In this document: positions 27,000-35,554 of the stretch, in pieces
Position numbering within the stretch: position 1 is the stretch's first letter
How the letters are laid out: each line of letters opens with the position of its first letter
Source of the DNA: Caldalkalibacillus salinus
GTDB taxonomy: Bacteria > Bacillota > Bacilli > Caldalkalibacillales > JCM-10596
Assembly (NCBI RefSeq): GCF_016745835.1
Contig: NZ_JAERVL010000001.1
Coordinates: 744,001-808,000 of the forward strand
Length of the DNA: 64,000 nucleotides
Direction: 5' to 3'
Position numbers and translations under genes: made by a program
The notes under the pieces: model-generated
The model's input: only the letters and a program-made list of their open reading frames with translations
Told to the model about the DNA's origin: nothing
The model's database searches: none

Positions 27000-27845
27000 A
27001 TGTCTGATCAAACAAAAACAAATCATCATCCACACGATCCGGACCATCCGAATCACCCGGACCATCCCCATCATCCCCATCACCCCCATAGACCAGTCTC
27101 CTTCAAAGATGTTCTAGGCAGTTTCCTTCTTGCGTTAGCAGAGGGAAGGGAAATCTCTGATCAAATGTCCAAATATATGGCCCAACAGTATTTAAATGAC
27201 GAGACTATGAGAGGCTTCCCAGTCCCTAGACCAGATATTGAAAAAATAGACATGGAACTAAAATTTGCGCTACATGAAGATCCATGTCCTAACGAGGCTG
27301 CATTAAGCGATAGGGTGAACAGAACTAGCGTCTATACGAGTTACGCATTAACGACAAGTATGGAGGTCGGTTCACTTCATGACATGCTAGAGGAGATTAA
27401 TATAGAAGCGATCCGTGCTGAATCAGAGAAAATAACAACGGAACTCATTAAGGACCCTACCTATCTTGTCGGATGTACGCCTTGGGTGTCCGATGTCGAT
27501 ATGACAACTTATGATTTAGATCAAGTGGCACATGACATTCTAGACACCATTCTAAAAAGAAAGTGGGCAAAATTAAGGGATGACAGTGTTGAAGACGTTC
27601 AACTTGAGATGAAACGCGTCCTGACACCAACAAAGGACCGTCATGAGGAGGGGATCATTCAGCTGCGTAAAGGGTTGAACAAAGATCCACAACCACTCAA
27701 GTTGATGATATTACATGATGATTTAATGCATGTCAGTAAGGATGTGTTATCAACACTTAAGTTAACGTTTAAGATTAAAGATTATGAATGGCATCAAGTC
27801 GATATGCAAGATGGTGAACCTGCTTATAAGCTCGTCAGGGAGTAG
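27000..27845 (+). CDS. DUF2589-cluster partner protein with His/Pro/Asp-rich N-terminus
   Basis: A 281-residue soluble protein. Residues 8-31 are a low-complexity run of His, Pro, Asp and Asn in DHPHHP-like repeats, a probable metal-binding tail. Next comes VSFKDVLGSFLLALAEGREISDQMS, then FPVPRPDIEKIDMELKFAL, which resembles the PYVRIENTTFEWQVKI strand of the DUF2589 proteins, and a helical C-terminal half. GAAGGAG precedes ATG, 17 nt after the first DUF2589 gene. It probably works with its neighbours. No known function. Confidence 0.7.
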   Translation: MSDQTKTNHHPHDPDHPNHPDHPHHPHHPHRPVSFKDVLGSFLLALAEGREISDQMSKYMAQQYLNDETMRGFPVPRPDIEKIDMELKFALHEDPCPNEAALSDRVNRTSVYTSYALTTSMEVGSLHDMLEEINIEAIRAESEKITTELIKDPTYLVGCTPWVSDVDMTTYDLDQVAHDILDTILKRKWAKLRDDSVEDVQLEMKRVLTPTKDRHEEGIIQLRKGLNKDPQPLKLMILHDDLMHVSKDVLSTLKLTFKIKDYEWHQVDMQDGEPAYKLVRE

Positions 27846-27884
27846 GCGGTTTAAGGAAATAGTTTGATAGGGGAGGGTGCTTTG

Positions 27885-28208
27885 ATGAGTGACAAAGAAC
27901 AAGAAGCGATCGTTAAAAATATAGAGGATAATCTAGCGGAGGTCGAAAAAGGTCTTTCACAAATGTATCAAGCGTTAGAGGCCTCTGGGTTTAAAGAGGC
28001 GCTGCCAGGATATAAAAAGATGAAAGAGACGCTACAGCATCAGAGATTATTCATTCTTACAACTCAACAAAAGAACCTTGAGCAGCAGTGGAGAGAGGTA
28101 GGGGCAACCGCGAAAAAAATAACGGATATATTGTCCCCGTTTACTGAAGTCATGGCGGATATTCACAAACTAGCGTCATATCAACCTCATACCAAGAAGG
28201 ATAAATAG
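27885..28208 (+). CDS. small coiled-coil protein of the DUF2589 cluster
   Basis: A 107-residue, highly charged helical protein with heptad-like runs (IVKNIEDNLAEVEKGLSQM, LQHQRLFILTTQQKNLEQQ) and no signal peptide, probably a coiled coil. I use the ATG at 27885 behind GGGGAGG; an in-frame TTG at 27864 has no site. It lies 39 nt after the His-rich protein gene and appears to be in the same operon. No family recognised. Confidence 0.6.
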   Translation: MSDKEQEAIVKNIEDNLAEVEKGLSQMYQALEASGFKEALPGYKKMKETLQHQRLFILTTQQKNLEQQWREVGATAKKITDILSPFTEVMADIHKLASYQPHTKKDK

Positions 28209-28287
28209 AGATAGCTCATCAACACATTTAGTTAGAAATAGGTGTTCTCATCGTTTCCCTTCTTTTTTACTCACATATAGTAAATCA

Positions 28288-28343
28288 TATAAGCAAGTCC
28301 AAGTTTTCAAGGCTTTAGGGCAAACAAAAATAACTTGCTTATA
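28288..28343. repeat. 11-bp inverted repeat before the second DUF2589 gene
   Basis: TATAAGCAAGT at 28288-28298 and its exact complement ACTTGCTTATA at 28333-28343, separated by 34 nt. Either a regulator site flanking a promoter or a leader hairpin. The ribosome binding site lies just beyond it. Confidence 0.5.
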
Positions 28344-28365
28344 AAACAACTAGGAGGGGAACGCA

Positions 28366-28974
28366 ATGTCTCGATCAACGGAGCTTTTAGAAGCGATTCC
28401 TTTTAGGCATCTGATTGGTGTGCCTTTATCATCCGTTATTGAAGCACAAGCGGAGGCTGCTAAGTCTACCATTGAATTTATCGAAAAGGTAGGTTTTACG
28501 GCACCCGATGATAGAGTACAAGTCGATGATCTACAAGAAGCTAGAACGATCACTTTCTCGTACGAGCGTTTGAATGCGGATGGCGCAGAGGAGTCTGTTG
28601 AAATTACAGTTCCTGTATTATCCATCGTCCCTGTCCCTTATATCCGGATCGATACCATGGACATTGATTTTAGTGCTAAAATTACGGAGATTATGACAGA
28701 AGAGATTTCTAGTTCTACTTTCACAGGGAGCTCCACGAGTGGACGGTTATCATATTCAAAGTGGTTCTCACCAATTAAAGCGTCATTTACAGCTTCTCTA
28801 ACCCATAATCGCACGAATGAATCATCAAGTGCATCTCGTCTAGGCCAGGAGTATCATATGAATGTTAAGGTCAGAGCGGTGCAGGACAATATGCCAGCCG
28901 GGTTATCTAGAGTACTGACTATACTAGAACGTGGCATCATAGAGAAAACCGATGACTCAGGAACGGATGCTTAA
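28366..28974 (+). CDS. DUF2589 protein (copy 2)
   Basis: A 202-residue homologue of 26413-26982: IPFRHLIGVPLSSVIEAQAEAAKSTIEFIEKVGF, TITFSYERLN and VPVLSIVPVPYIRIDTMDIDFSAKITEIM align clearly. It adds a Ser/Thr-rich loop near residues 115-150 (SSSTFTGSSTSG) not seen in copy 1. The C-terminal strand MNVKVRAVQDNMPAGLSRVL matches MKVKMTAVQDTLPEGTQRI. AGGAGGGG precedes ATG. It has its own 158-bp upstream region, so it may be transcribed separately from the first three genes. Confidence 0.8.
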   Translation: MSRSTELLEAIPFRHLIGVPLSSVIEAQAEAAKSTIEFIEKVGFTAPDDRVQVDDLQEARTITFSYERLNADGAEESVEITVPVLSIVPVPYIRIDTMDIDFSAKITEIMTEEISSSTFTGSSTSGRLSYSKWFSPIKASFTASLTHNRTNESSSASRLGQEYHMNVKVRAVQDNMPAGLSRVLTILERGIIEKTDDSGTDA

Positions 28975-28987
28975 CAGCTTAAAAACC

Positions 28988-29022
28988 CTTAAGCCCCTTG
29001 CGAATACGCTTGGGGTTTGTTG
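28988..29022 (+). terminator. probable terminator after DUF2589 cluster
   Basis: An imperfect stem AAGCCCCTTGCG with CGCTTGGGGTTT, then a short T-rich stretch. Confidence 0.5.
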
Positions 29023-29071
29023 ATATGAATAAAGGTGTGAAAAAGTGAGGTGTGAATAACAGAAGGGATAT

Positions 29072-30154
29072 TTAATGAGTGATATCCCACTTGTCGAGTA
29101 TGTGTGTAACGTTCTGTTTAACGAGCTGGACCCCTTCATCTAAGCGAGAGATAGATATATGATAGGAGCTCGTATCATACTGCTTAAACGCATGTTTGTA
29201 GCGAGGATCATAGTATTCTAGAAGGAGAGAGGAAACAAAGTTCGGGTAATCCTTACGATCAAAGGCTGCTAGGATATCGGCGTATACTTTTGGGGGTATA
29301 CGTTTCTCTAATCGGGATAATGATTGACGAAATTCATCGTGAAAGGCTTCAAAGGGATAAGTCATGCAAATGGTGTTGACACGAAAATCTAAGTCGGCTT
29401 CGATTTGCATGCGGTGGCCATTCTCTTTTCCTTGTAAAATAAAGTCAGGTAGTATGACATTGCCTATGCGTTTACTTTCGGCTTCAATGATAAAGTACGG
29501 TGAATCATCCAATTCTTCAAGTCTCGCCCATAGTCGGGTCTCAAATGCTTTCTGGCTTATGGGTGAGCTTCCAATTCCCCCGAATACTGAACCACGATGG
29601 TTGGCTAAGCCTTCAATATCTATGACAGGATACCCTTCATGACTCAGCTCATGGAGAATGTCCGTTTTTCCAGTACCCGTTAACCCCTCTATGACAATAA
29701 ATTTTCTTGGTGAAGAGGCATGCATGTCCAAGGTGCTCGTAACGGCTTGTCTGAATGAACGAACCCCACCGTTAAGCTGAGCAACGGGTAACCCCAACAA
29801 TGACATAACTGAGGTCAGACTCAAGCTTCTCATACCCCCGCGCCAACAGTACACGATGAGGGACTTACCTTCATTGTCTTGATGTAGCTTTTTAAAAGCT
29901 GCATAGAAGTCAGGAAGCTTCGCTGATAGTATCTGAATGCCAAGGTCCTTCGCTTGCTCTTCACCTTCTTGTTTATATAGCGTCCCCACTTGCGCTCGCT
30001 CTTCATTATCAAATAAAGGTATGTTAATGGCCCCTGGGATATGAAATTCTTCAAATTCCTTTGGTGAACGCACATCTACGAAAATCGCATTTTCTCTAAG
30101 CGCTGCGTTTATATTCATTTTTGGAACGATTAGACTGTTATTCATGACTATCAT
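29072..30154 (-). CDS. mnmH: tRNA 2-selenouridine synthase
   Basis: A 360-residue cytoplasmic enzyme of the YbbB/SelU family. It has an N-terminal rhodanese domain (FVDVRSPKEFEEFHIPGAINIP, active Cys in VYCWRGGMRS near residue 106) and a C-terminal P-loop domain (Walker A GLTGTGKTDIL, then GLANHRGSVFGGIG). It geranylates and then selenates 2-thiouridine at the wobble position of certain tRNAs, using selenophosphate from SelD. No selD gene is in this window. It diverges from selO across a 312-bp gap. The start ATG at 30154 is preceded by only a modest site; the downstream in-frame ATG at 30145 (MNNSLIV) is possible. Confidence 0.93.
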   Translation of the reverse strand: MIVMNNSLIVPKMNINAALRENAIFVDVRSPKEFEEFHIPGAINIPLFDNEERAQVGTLYKQEGEEQAKDLGIQILSAKLPDFYAAFKKLHQDNEGKSLIVYCWRGGMRSLSLTSVMSLLGLPVAQLNGGVRSFRQAVTSTLDMHASSPRKFIVIEGLTGTGKTDILHELSHEGYPVIDIEGLANHRGSVFGGIGSSPISQKAFETRLWARLEELDDSPYFIIEAESKRIGNVILPDFILQGKENGHRMQIEADLDFRVNTICMTYPFEAFHDEFRQSLSRLEKRIPPKVYADILAAFDRKDYPNFVSSLLLEYYDPRYKHAFKQYDTSSYHISISRLDEGVQLVKQNVTHILDKWDITH

Positions 30155-30466
30155 CCTTTATGTCTGAAAACGATTGTCTTCTATCAAACCTTAATTGAAG
30201 TTAATAGTTACCATTATATAGTCAGTTGGGCTAGAAGACAAATTTGAGAGCGAGCCAATATGTAAGTAAAGGGGGTAAGGGGCGAAAAAATTTATTGGGT
30301 CACAAGCACATATCAGTGTTCAGCAGAGGTATGATAAAATGGTAAAGGTATACAATAAGAAGAGCCTCCTAGTGCTTTTAAGGATGGGGCGCCATGAGTT
30401 AAAAGACTCATTCTCTTACATAATTCATGATGCATATATTTATTTTAGAAGAGAAAAGGGGATACG
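30155..30466. other. 312-bp divergent intergenic region (mnmH/selO)
   Basis: No ORF or strong hairpin. It should contain both promoters and a GAGAAAAGGGG ribosome binding site for selO at its right end. Confidence 0.4.
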
Positions 30467-31939
30467 ATGACAAATAGACACACAAACGAAGCAGACTGGC
30501 ATTTTGACAATACTTATATCGATTTACCTTCATCATTTTTCAGTATGATTGATCCCGTCCCTGTACGTTCACCAGAGCTTACGATCCTCAATGAAGATTT
30601 AGCGGCATCCCTAGGATTAGATGATGAGGTATTGCAAAGTGATGAGGGCATAGCCGTCTTTGCCGGAAATAATGTACCGGAGGGGACGAAACCACTTGCT
30701 CAGGCCTATGCGGGACATCAATTTGGACATTTTACAATGTTAGGGGATGGTCGTGCGGTCTTGATCGGCGAACACATCACCCCTTCAGGTGAACGCTTGG
30801 ATATTCAACTTAAAGGATCAGGTCGAACACCGTATTCACGGGGTGGCGATGGACGAGCCACACTGGGTCCGATGTTACGTGAGTATATAATCAGTGAAGC
30901 GATGCATGCTCTGGGGATTCCTACTACTCGTGGTCTAGCGGTCGTGACGACGGGGGAGATTGTCTTACGTGAAAAGGAGCTTCCCGGTGCCATTCTGACA
31001 CGTGTGGCGGATAGTCATATACGTGTTGGTACGTTTCAATATGCAGCCAACATGGGCAAGGATGAGGACTTGAAAAACTTAGCTGATTATACGATTGAAC
31101 GACATTTTTCAGCCCTAAAAGATGAGAACCAACCTTATCTTGCACTCCTGAAGGATGTGGTGGATCGGCAGGCTTCACTTATCGCCAAGTGGCAGCTGGT
31201 TGGGTTTATTCATGGGGTGATGAACACGGATAACATGACCATATCTGGAGAGACGATCGATTATGGGCCTTGTGCTTTTATGGATACGTATGACCCAGCG
31301 ACGGTGTTTAGCTCTATCGATACGCAAGGCCGTTATGCTTATGGTAATCAGCCCCCTATAGGTGGGTGGAACCTGGCAAGGTTTGCTGAATCGCTATTAC
31401 CTCTCCTCCACGACGATCAGGAAGAGGCGGTCAAACTGGCCCAGGATGTCGTGTCAGATTACCCCAAGCGGGTTGAGCAGTACTGGCTTAATGGCATGAG
31501 AGCAAAACTCGGCCTATTTCATGAGGAAAAAGAGGATAAATCCCTCATACAGGATCTCCTTCGTCTCATGAAGGAACAGGGTGCCGATTTTACCAACACC
31601 TTTCGGGCAATCACCTTTGATCAACTTGAGGATACAGATTTGCAGGACGCTTCCGATTTCAAACAATGGTATGAGCAGTGGCAGGTAAGGCGAAACAGGC
31701 AGAAAGAATCTGCAGATGACGCTCAGCAGCTGATGAAAAAGAGTAACCCTGCTGTCATTCCGCGTAATCACCGTGTAGAAGAAGCATTGGAAGCTGCAGT
31801 GGAACGAGGGGATTATAGTGTGATGACGCAACTGCTTGAAGTATTATCTAAGCCGTACGCGCATACACCGGACCAAGAAGCTTATACCACACCTCCACCA
31901 CCATCCGATCGTCCTTACCGTACTTTTTGTGGGACGTAA
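30467..31939 (+). CDS. selO: protein adenylyltransferase SelO (YdiU family)
   Basis: A 490-residue pseudokinase-fold protein with the SelO signature: [66 protein letters not shown], and the metal-binding region [25 protein letters not shown]. SelO transfers AMP from ATP to Ser, Thr or Tyr of target proteins, with redox roles in bacteria. Full length for the family and no selenocysteine (the C-terminus reads RTFCGT with a normal Cys codon). A terminator lies about 110 bp downstream. Confidence 0.95.
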   Translation: MTNRHTNEADWHFDNTYIDLPSSFFSMIDPVPVRSPELTILNEDLAASLGLDDEVLQSDEGIAVFAGNNVPEGTKPLAQAYAGHQFGHFTMLGDGRAVLIGEHITPSGERLDIQLKGSGRTPYSRGGDGRATLGPMLREYIISEAMHALGIPTTRGLAVVTTGEIVLREKELPGAILTRVADSHIRVGTFQYAANMGKDEDLKNLADYTIERHFSALKDENQPYLALLKDVVDRQASLIAKWQLVGFIHGVMNTDNMTISGETIDYGPCAFMDTYDPATVFSSIDTQGRYAYGNQPPIGGWNLARFAESLLPLLHDDQEEAVKLAQDVVSDYPKRVEQYWLNGMRAKLGLFHEEKEDKSLIQDLLRLMKEQGADFTNTFRAITFDQLEDTDLQDASDFKQWYEQWQVRRNRQKESADDAQQLMKKSNPAVIPRNHRVEEALEAAVERGDYSVMTQLLEVLSKPYAHTPDQEAYTTPPPPSDRPYRTFCGT

Positions 31940-32369
31940 TGCTATCGTTTTTGAACACAACGTCAGTTTATGAGGAATCAACGTCTTATGATATAAACGT
32001 TACAACGTGAGATATGAGGCAATACGTTCTATGATATAAGCAGTAAAGGGACACCATGTCTTGGTGTCCTTTTTAATTTTGCCTTGGTCACATATCAACA
32101 TGGCCTTAATGGGGCACGGGAACCGGTCATTGAACGCAACGGCTACATCCTACTTGAACAAATAAATATAGTTATTTAACACACAAAAGCATCAAAGCGT
32201 CAAAACAAAAAAGCGTTAATTTGCTTCATTGCTAGAGATAGACTTAAGGCTTATAATCTCAATAGCAGGGGAGAGATAGAAAGTTTCCCATACTTGTAGA
32301 GAAGAAAGATAAGAGGAAAAGAGAGAAAGAGAAAAGAGAGAAACATCACAAGGATAGGGGTAGAATATT
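31940..32369. other. 430-bp intergenic region
   Basis: Holds a terminator (next entry) and, at the right end, a purine-rich tract (32269-32347, many GAGA/GAAAG words) that forms the leader of the YitT-type gene. TTATGATATAA-like words occur at 31987 and 32032. No ORF supported. Confidence 0.45.
32048..32076 (+). terminator. Rho-independent terminator
   Basis: GGGACACCA with TGGTGTCC around a short loop, followed by TTTTT. Confidence 0.85.
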
Positions 32370-33263
32370 GTGAATATAGTTAAGAATTACGCATCTTTAG
32401 TCGTTGGTACTTTTATCATTGCTTTATCTTTTACAGTATTACAGAGCCCAAATGAGATTGCTTCTGGTGGTTTGACGGGTGCTTCTCTGGTACTCAGTTC
32501 TGTCTTTAATGGTTCTCCAGCCACTGTCTTATGGGTCACCACGATTGCATTATTAGTGATTTGCTGGTACTTCTTAGGGGGGCAGGTCATTGTAAAGTCG
32601 ATCGTTGGCTCCATCTTACTTCCGTCATTTGTTAACCTTACAAGTGGGTTACCTTCACTTACAAACGATCCTCTGTTAGCTTCTATCTACGGCGGATTTG
32701 GGGTCGGTATTGGCTTAGTCTTCGTCTTTCAATCTGGCGGGAATGTGGGCGGCTTTACCCTCATTGCGCAGATACTGCACAAAGTAAAGGCTGTTAAACC
32801 CAGCACATCGATTTTGTTTATGGACGGTATGGTAATGGTGGCATCAGGTTTTATTTTCTCACCGGAAAAAGCATTGTACGCCCTTGTTGGAGCCTTTGTC
32901 ACGCGCAAAACGATGGATATCTTTCAAGCGAGAAAAGAGAAAAGTGAGGGATCGAAGGTGGCTTACATCATCTCATCTACAGACTATGAGAGAAGCATAA
33001 CCAAAGGGGTCCTGCATGGCATAGATATCGGTTTAACGAAAATAACGGGGGCAGGAGGTTATACGGACAGTGAAAGAGTGATCATGATGATGGTCCTAGA
33101 CCAAGCAAAAGCAGAGGATTTAAGATCCACCGTTCAGGAAATTGACCCCCATGCTTTTATCATACTGTGTGAGGCATCAGAGGTGTTTGGTGAAGGGTTT
33201 ACGGCACCACCCGCTCATCAACCGACCCATAGCAAAAAATTAACTTCTCCAGACCCAGCCTAG
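32370..33263 (+). CDS. YitT family membrane protein (DUF161 plus DUF2179)
   Basis: A 297-residue membrane protein with five or six TM helices in residues 1-175 (SLVVGTFIIALSFTVLQSPNEIASGGLTGASLVL is the family start) and a cytoplasmic DUF2179 domain at the end (VAYIISSTDYERSITKGVLHGIDIGLTKITGAGGYT). Bacillus genomes carry several such paralogues; the function is unknown, with proposed small-molecule sensing by the C-terminal domain. The start is GTG after a purine-rich leader. A terminator follows. Confidence 0.88.
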   Translation: MNIVKNYASLVVGTFIIALSFTVLQSPNEIASGGLTGASLVLSSVFNGSPATVLWVTTIALLVICWYFLGGQVIVKSIVGSILLPSFVNLTSGLPSLTNDPLLASIYGGFGVGIGLVFVFQSGGNVGGFTLIAQILHKVKAVKPSTSILFMDGMVMVASGFIFSPEKALYALVGAFVTRKTMDIFQARKEKSEGSKVAYIISSTDYERSITKGVLHGIDIGLTKITGAGGYTDSERVIMMMVLDQAKAEDLRSTVQEIDPHAFIILCEASEVFGEGFTAPPAHQPTHSKKLTSPDPA

Positions 33264-33347
33264 CATTCAATCATTGTACGTGCGGTGCTAGAACCTTGTT
33301 AGAATGATGGAGAAGCTATATAGACTGACAGACTTAAGAAATAGAAT

Positions 33348-33373
33348 GGGGTTGCTGCGGCAACCTTTTTTTG
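33348..33373 (+). terminator. Rho-independent terminator
   Basis: GGGTTGC with GCAACC around a small loop, then seven T, after the YitT-type gene. Confidence 0.85.
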
Positions 33374-33459
33374 TTATTTTAACTTTATTTTGAAAACACA
33401 AGAAACTATAATGTAGATATCAGCTTTTATGATATATACGAGCAAAGGGGTGAGTCACC

Positions 33460-33645
33460 ATGACCTCGGTCTATTTTTATATTGGGATTATTGTTGTCAT
33501 AGCGTTATGTTTTATCTTACAATTCTTTACTGCTTTAGAACATCTCGTCAATCAACGCTATAAATACTATAAAAATGCCAGAAATACTAGCATCGTTTAT
33601 TTTCTTATTGTCGTTGCGTTTTTTGCATTAATGAGTTTTGTGTGA
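33460..33645 (+). CDS. small two-TM membrane protein
   Basis: A 61-residue protein with a hydrophobic segment at residues 5-27 (YFYIGIIVVIALCFILQFF), a basic loop (NQRYKYYKNARNT) and a second hydrophobic segment to the end (SIVYFLIVVAFFALMSFV). AAAGGGGTGAG lies before ATG. The two-helix hairpin with a positive cytoplasmic loop is well formed, so it is probably real. No family recognised. Confidence 0.65.
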   Translation: MTSVYFYIGIIVVIALCFILQFFTALEHLVNQRYKYYKNARNTSIVYFLIVVAFFALMSFV

Positions 33646-33842
33646 GTGAGTAATAGTTAGAGGCGTTTTTTCGAGCCCAACGTTTTTACGGAGAATATGG
33701 TCTGCCCTTGAGCTCTCTACTTGAGCGTGATTCTTGAAATCATGGCTCTATAGGAGATACGATATAAATAAGCGTTTATGTACATAATAGTTTGTATCCA
33801 TTCATTTTTAGTTTTGACTTTGACTCAGGAAGGGTGAAGACA

Positions 33843-34493
33843 TTGAAAGTTCTCATTGTTGGCGCAAACGGTCAAATAGGTAAACACCTTGTGTCTTTTA
33901 TGCAGGAAAATGATAGCCTCGATGCTAAAGCCATGATTCGTAAGCCGGAGCAAGCTTCTTATTTTGAAGACTTGGGGGCTGAAACGGTCGTCGTCGATCT
34001 AGAGCAGGATATCGAAACCATTGCAAAAGCGGCTGAGGGCGTTGATGCGATTGTATTCACTGCTGGTTCTGGGCCACATACGGGGAAAGACAAAACCATT
34101 ATGGTGGATTTGGACGGAGCGGTGAAAACCATTGAAGCGGCTAAAAACAGTGGGGTGAAACGATTTATCATGATTAGTTCGTTTGACACCAGACGTCAAG
34201 CGATACTTGATGCATCCCCATCCTTCGCACCCTACGTTGCAGCGAAGTACTATGCCGACGAATGGTTAAGGCAAACGGATCTGGACTATACGATTATCCA
34301 CCCTGGTTTATTAACAAACGATAATGGAACGGGACAGATAGAAGCAGCATCCGAAGTGGCGCGAGGGGAAATCCCTAGAGAGGATGTGGCACGTGTCATC
34401 GAGGCATGTTTAGAAAATGACGCTACGATAGGTAAGGAATTCCAGGTCGTGAGTGGGGACCAGCCTGTTAAGGAAGCTGTCAAATCTATATAG
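33843..34493 (+). CDS. NAD(P)-binding atypical SDR (YhfK-like)
   Basis: A 216-residue cytoplasmic protein with a Rossmann nucleotide-binding start (LIVGANGQIGKHLVSF), DAIVFTAGSG at the end of strand 4, RFIMISSFDTR, and YVAAKYYADEWL with the Tyr and Lys of the SDR active site, then DYTIIHPGLLTNDNGTG. It closely resembles B. subtilis YhfK. I start at TTG 33843, which follows AGGAAGGG by about 9 nt; a GTG at 33834 overlaps that site. Substrate unknown. Confidence 0.85.
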   Translation: MKVLIVGANGQIGKHLVSFMQENDSLDAKAMIRKPEQASYFEDLGAETVVVDLEQDIETIAKAAEGVDAIVFTAGSGPHTGKDKTIMVDLDGAVKTIEAAKNSGVKRFIMISSFDTRRQAILDASPSFAPYVAAKYYADEWLRQTDLDYTIIHPGLLTNDNGTGQIEAASEVARGEIPREDVARVIEACLENDATIGKEFQVVSGDQPVKEAVKSI

Positions 34494-34539
34494 GTCTCTA
34501 AACGGTAGGAACAACACGTTAAGACTTTCGCCGTTACTT

Positions 34540-34573
34540 AAGACAATTTGCCGTTATGGTGAATTGTCTTTTG
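34540..34573 (+). terminator. Rho-independent terminator
   Basis: AAGACAATT with AATTGTCTT around a 13-nt loop, followed by TTTG, after the SDR gene. Confidence 0.7.
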
Positions 34574-34650
34574 TTTATGACTCAGCAATAAAGGATGGTT
34601 TAAAAAAGATGGTGTATGAGCAAATACAGTGTGAGCAAATTTATCACCGA

Positions 34651-34697
34651 AAAACAGCAGTTTGATACGGTGGTTCGTAACAAACTGCTGTTTTCTC
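34651..34697. terminator. bidirectional terminator
   Basis: A perfect 14-bp inverted repeat, AAAACAGCAGTTTG with CAAACTGCTGTTTT, between the convergent SDR and TetR genes. Confidence 0.8.
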
Positions 34698-34779
34698 ATA
34701 TTTTCATACTGCATCCTTCCACACATACTTCCATATCTCCATACATATTCACATCCTTCGCATACTTCCATTCACTCAT

Positions 34780-35364
34780 TCATTCATCCCTTTTACCAAC
34801 GATGCCATAAAAGAATATCTTTGTAATATCTTCAGTAACGGGCAATACTTTTTGATACACATCCTTCTGTAGCATAGCGTCTTTCAACATGTTGATATAA
34901 AACAGAATAGCCTCATTAGATAGATCACGATCAACATAGCCTTGTTCCTTGCCTTCATTAAATAAATCAGTAAAATGAGGTAGGACCTTTTGGGCATAAA
35001 TTTTTTGAATATAATCACCACTCGAGAACTCGTACATTAATGATTGATAGAACTCCTCGTTTATATCCCTAGCGACTTGCGTTTTATTAAAAATCAATTG
35101 CTTTATTTTTTCGGGAAAAGGATGATCACTGTGAACGACTTGTTCATACTCTGCTAACGCCTTGTCTACATAATAATTGAATACTGCATGAATCAAATTA
35201 TGTTTGCTCTCAAAATAATTATAAATCGTCACTTGAGAAACCTTTGCTTCCTTTGCAATTTCGGCAATCGACACCTTTTGAATACCGTGTTTCATAAACA
35301 AGGATAAGGCTGCATTTAATATGTCTTTTTTCTTTCGTTCTCTACGTCGTTGAAATCCATCCAC
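34780..35364 (-). CDS. TetR/AcrR-family transcriptional repressor (ABC-linked)
   Basis: A regulator of about 194 residues. The N-terminal helix-turn-helix is clear: KKDILNAALSLFMKHGIQKVSIAEIAKEAKVSQVTIYNYFESKHNLIHAVF. The C-terminal ligand domain is helical. I place the start at GTG 35364 (VDGFQRRRE), behind GAGGTGAG; an ATG at 35382 in frame lacks a clear site. It diverges from an ABC exporter operon, and inverted TATTTCATAA half-sites lie between them, so it probably represses that operon in response to a toxic compound. Confidence 0.88.
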   Translation of the reverse strand: MDGFQRRRERKKKDILNAALSLFMKHGIQKVSIAEIAKEAKVSQVTIYNYFESKHNLIHAVFNYYVDKALAEYEQVVHSDHPFPEKIKQLIFNKTQVARDINEEFYQSLMYEFSSGDYIQKIYAQKVLPHFTDLFNEGKEQGYVDRDLSNEAILFYINMLKDAMLQKDVYQKVLPVTEDITKIFFYGIVGKRDE

Positions 35365-35418
35365 TGCTCTCACCTCATTCATAAGTGTAATAAAAAATAT
35401 GTAATAAAACAAACAAAA

Positions 35419-35490
35419 TATTTCATAAATTATTGTCAAAGCACTAAATATCTTATATTATGAAATAAAAGGGATAATAAATTTCATAAT
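35419..35490. promoter_or_regulatory. exporter promoter with TATTTCATAA operator half-sites
   Basis: TATTTCATAA at 35419-35428, its complement TTATGAAATA at 35458-35467, and a third ATTTCATAA at 35481-35489. A promoter fits between them: TTGTCA at 35433, 17-bp spacer, TATTAT at 35456, with the -10 overlapping the second half-site. Probable binding sites of the TetR repressor. Confidence 0.6.
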
Positions 35491-35554
35491 TATGACCTTA
35501 GGGGTAGACATTTTATACCTAAGGCAAAAGATCAAAAAGATGAGGAGAATGGAA

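Noticed and set aside
34700-34790. CATACTTCCAT-like repeats as a CRISPR-like or tandem array
   Set aside because: Units are irregular, short, and without uniform spacers; probably simple low-complexity sequence.
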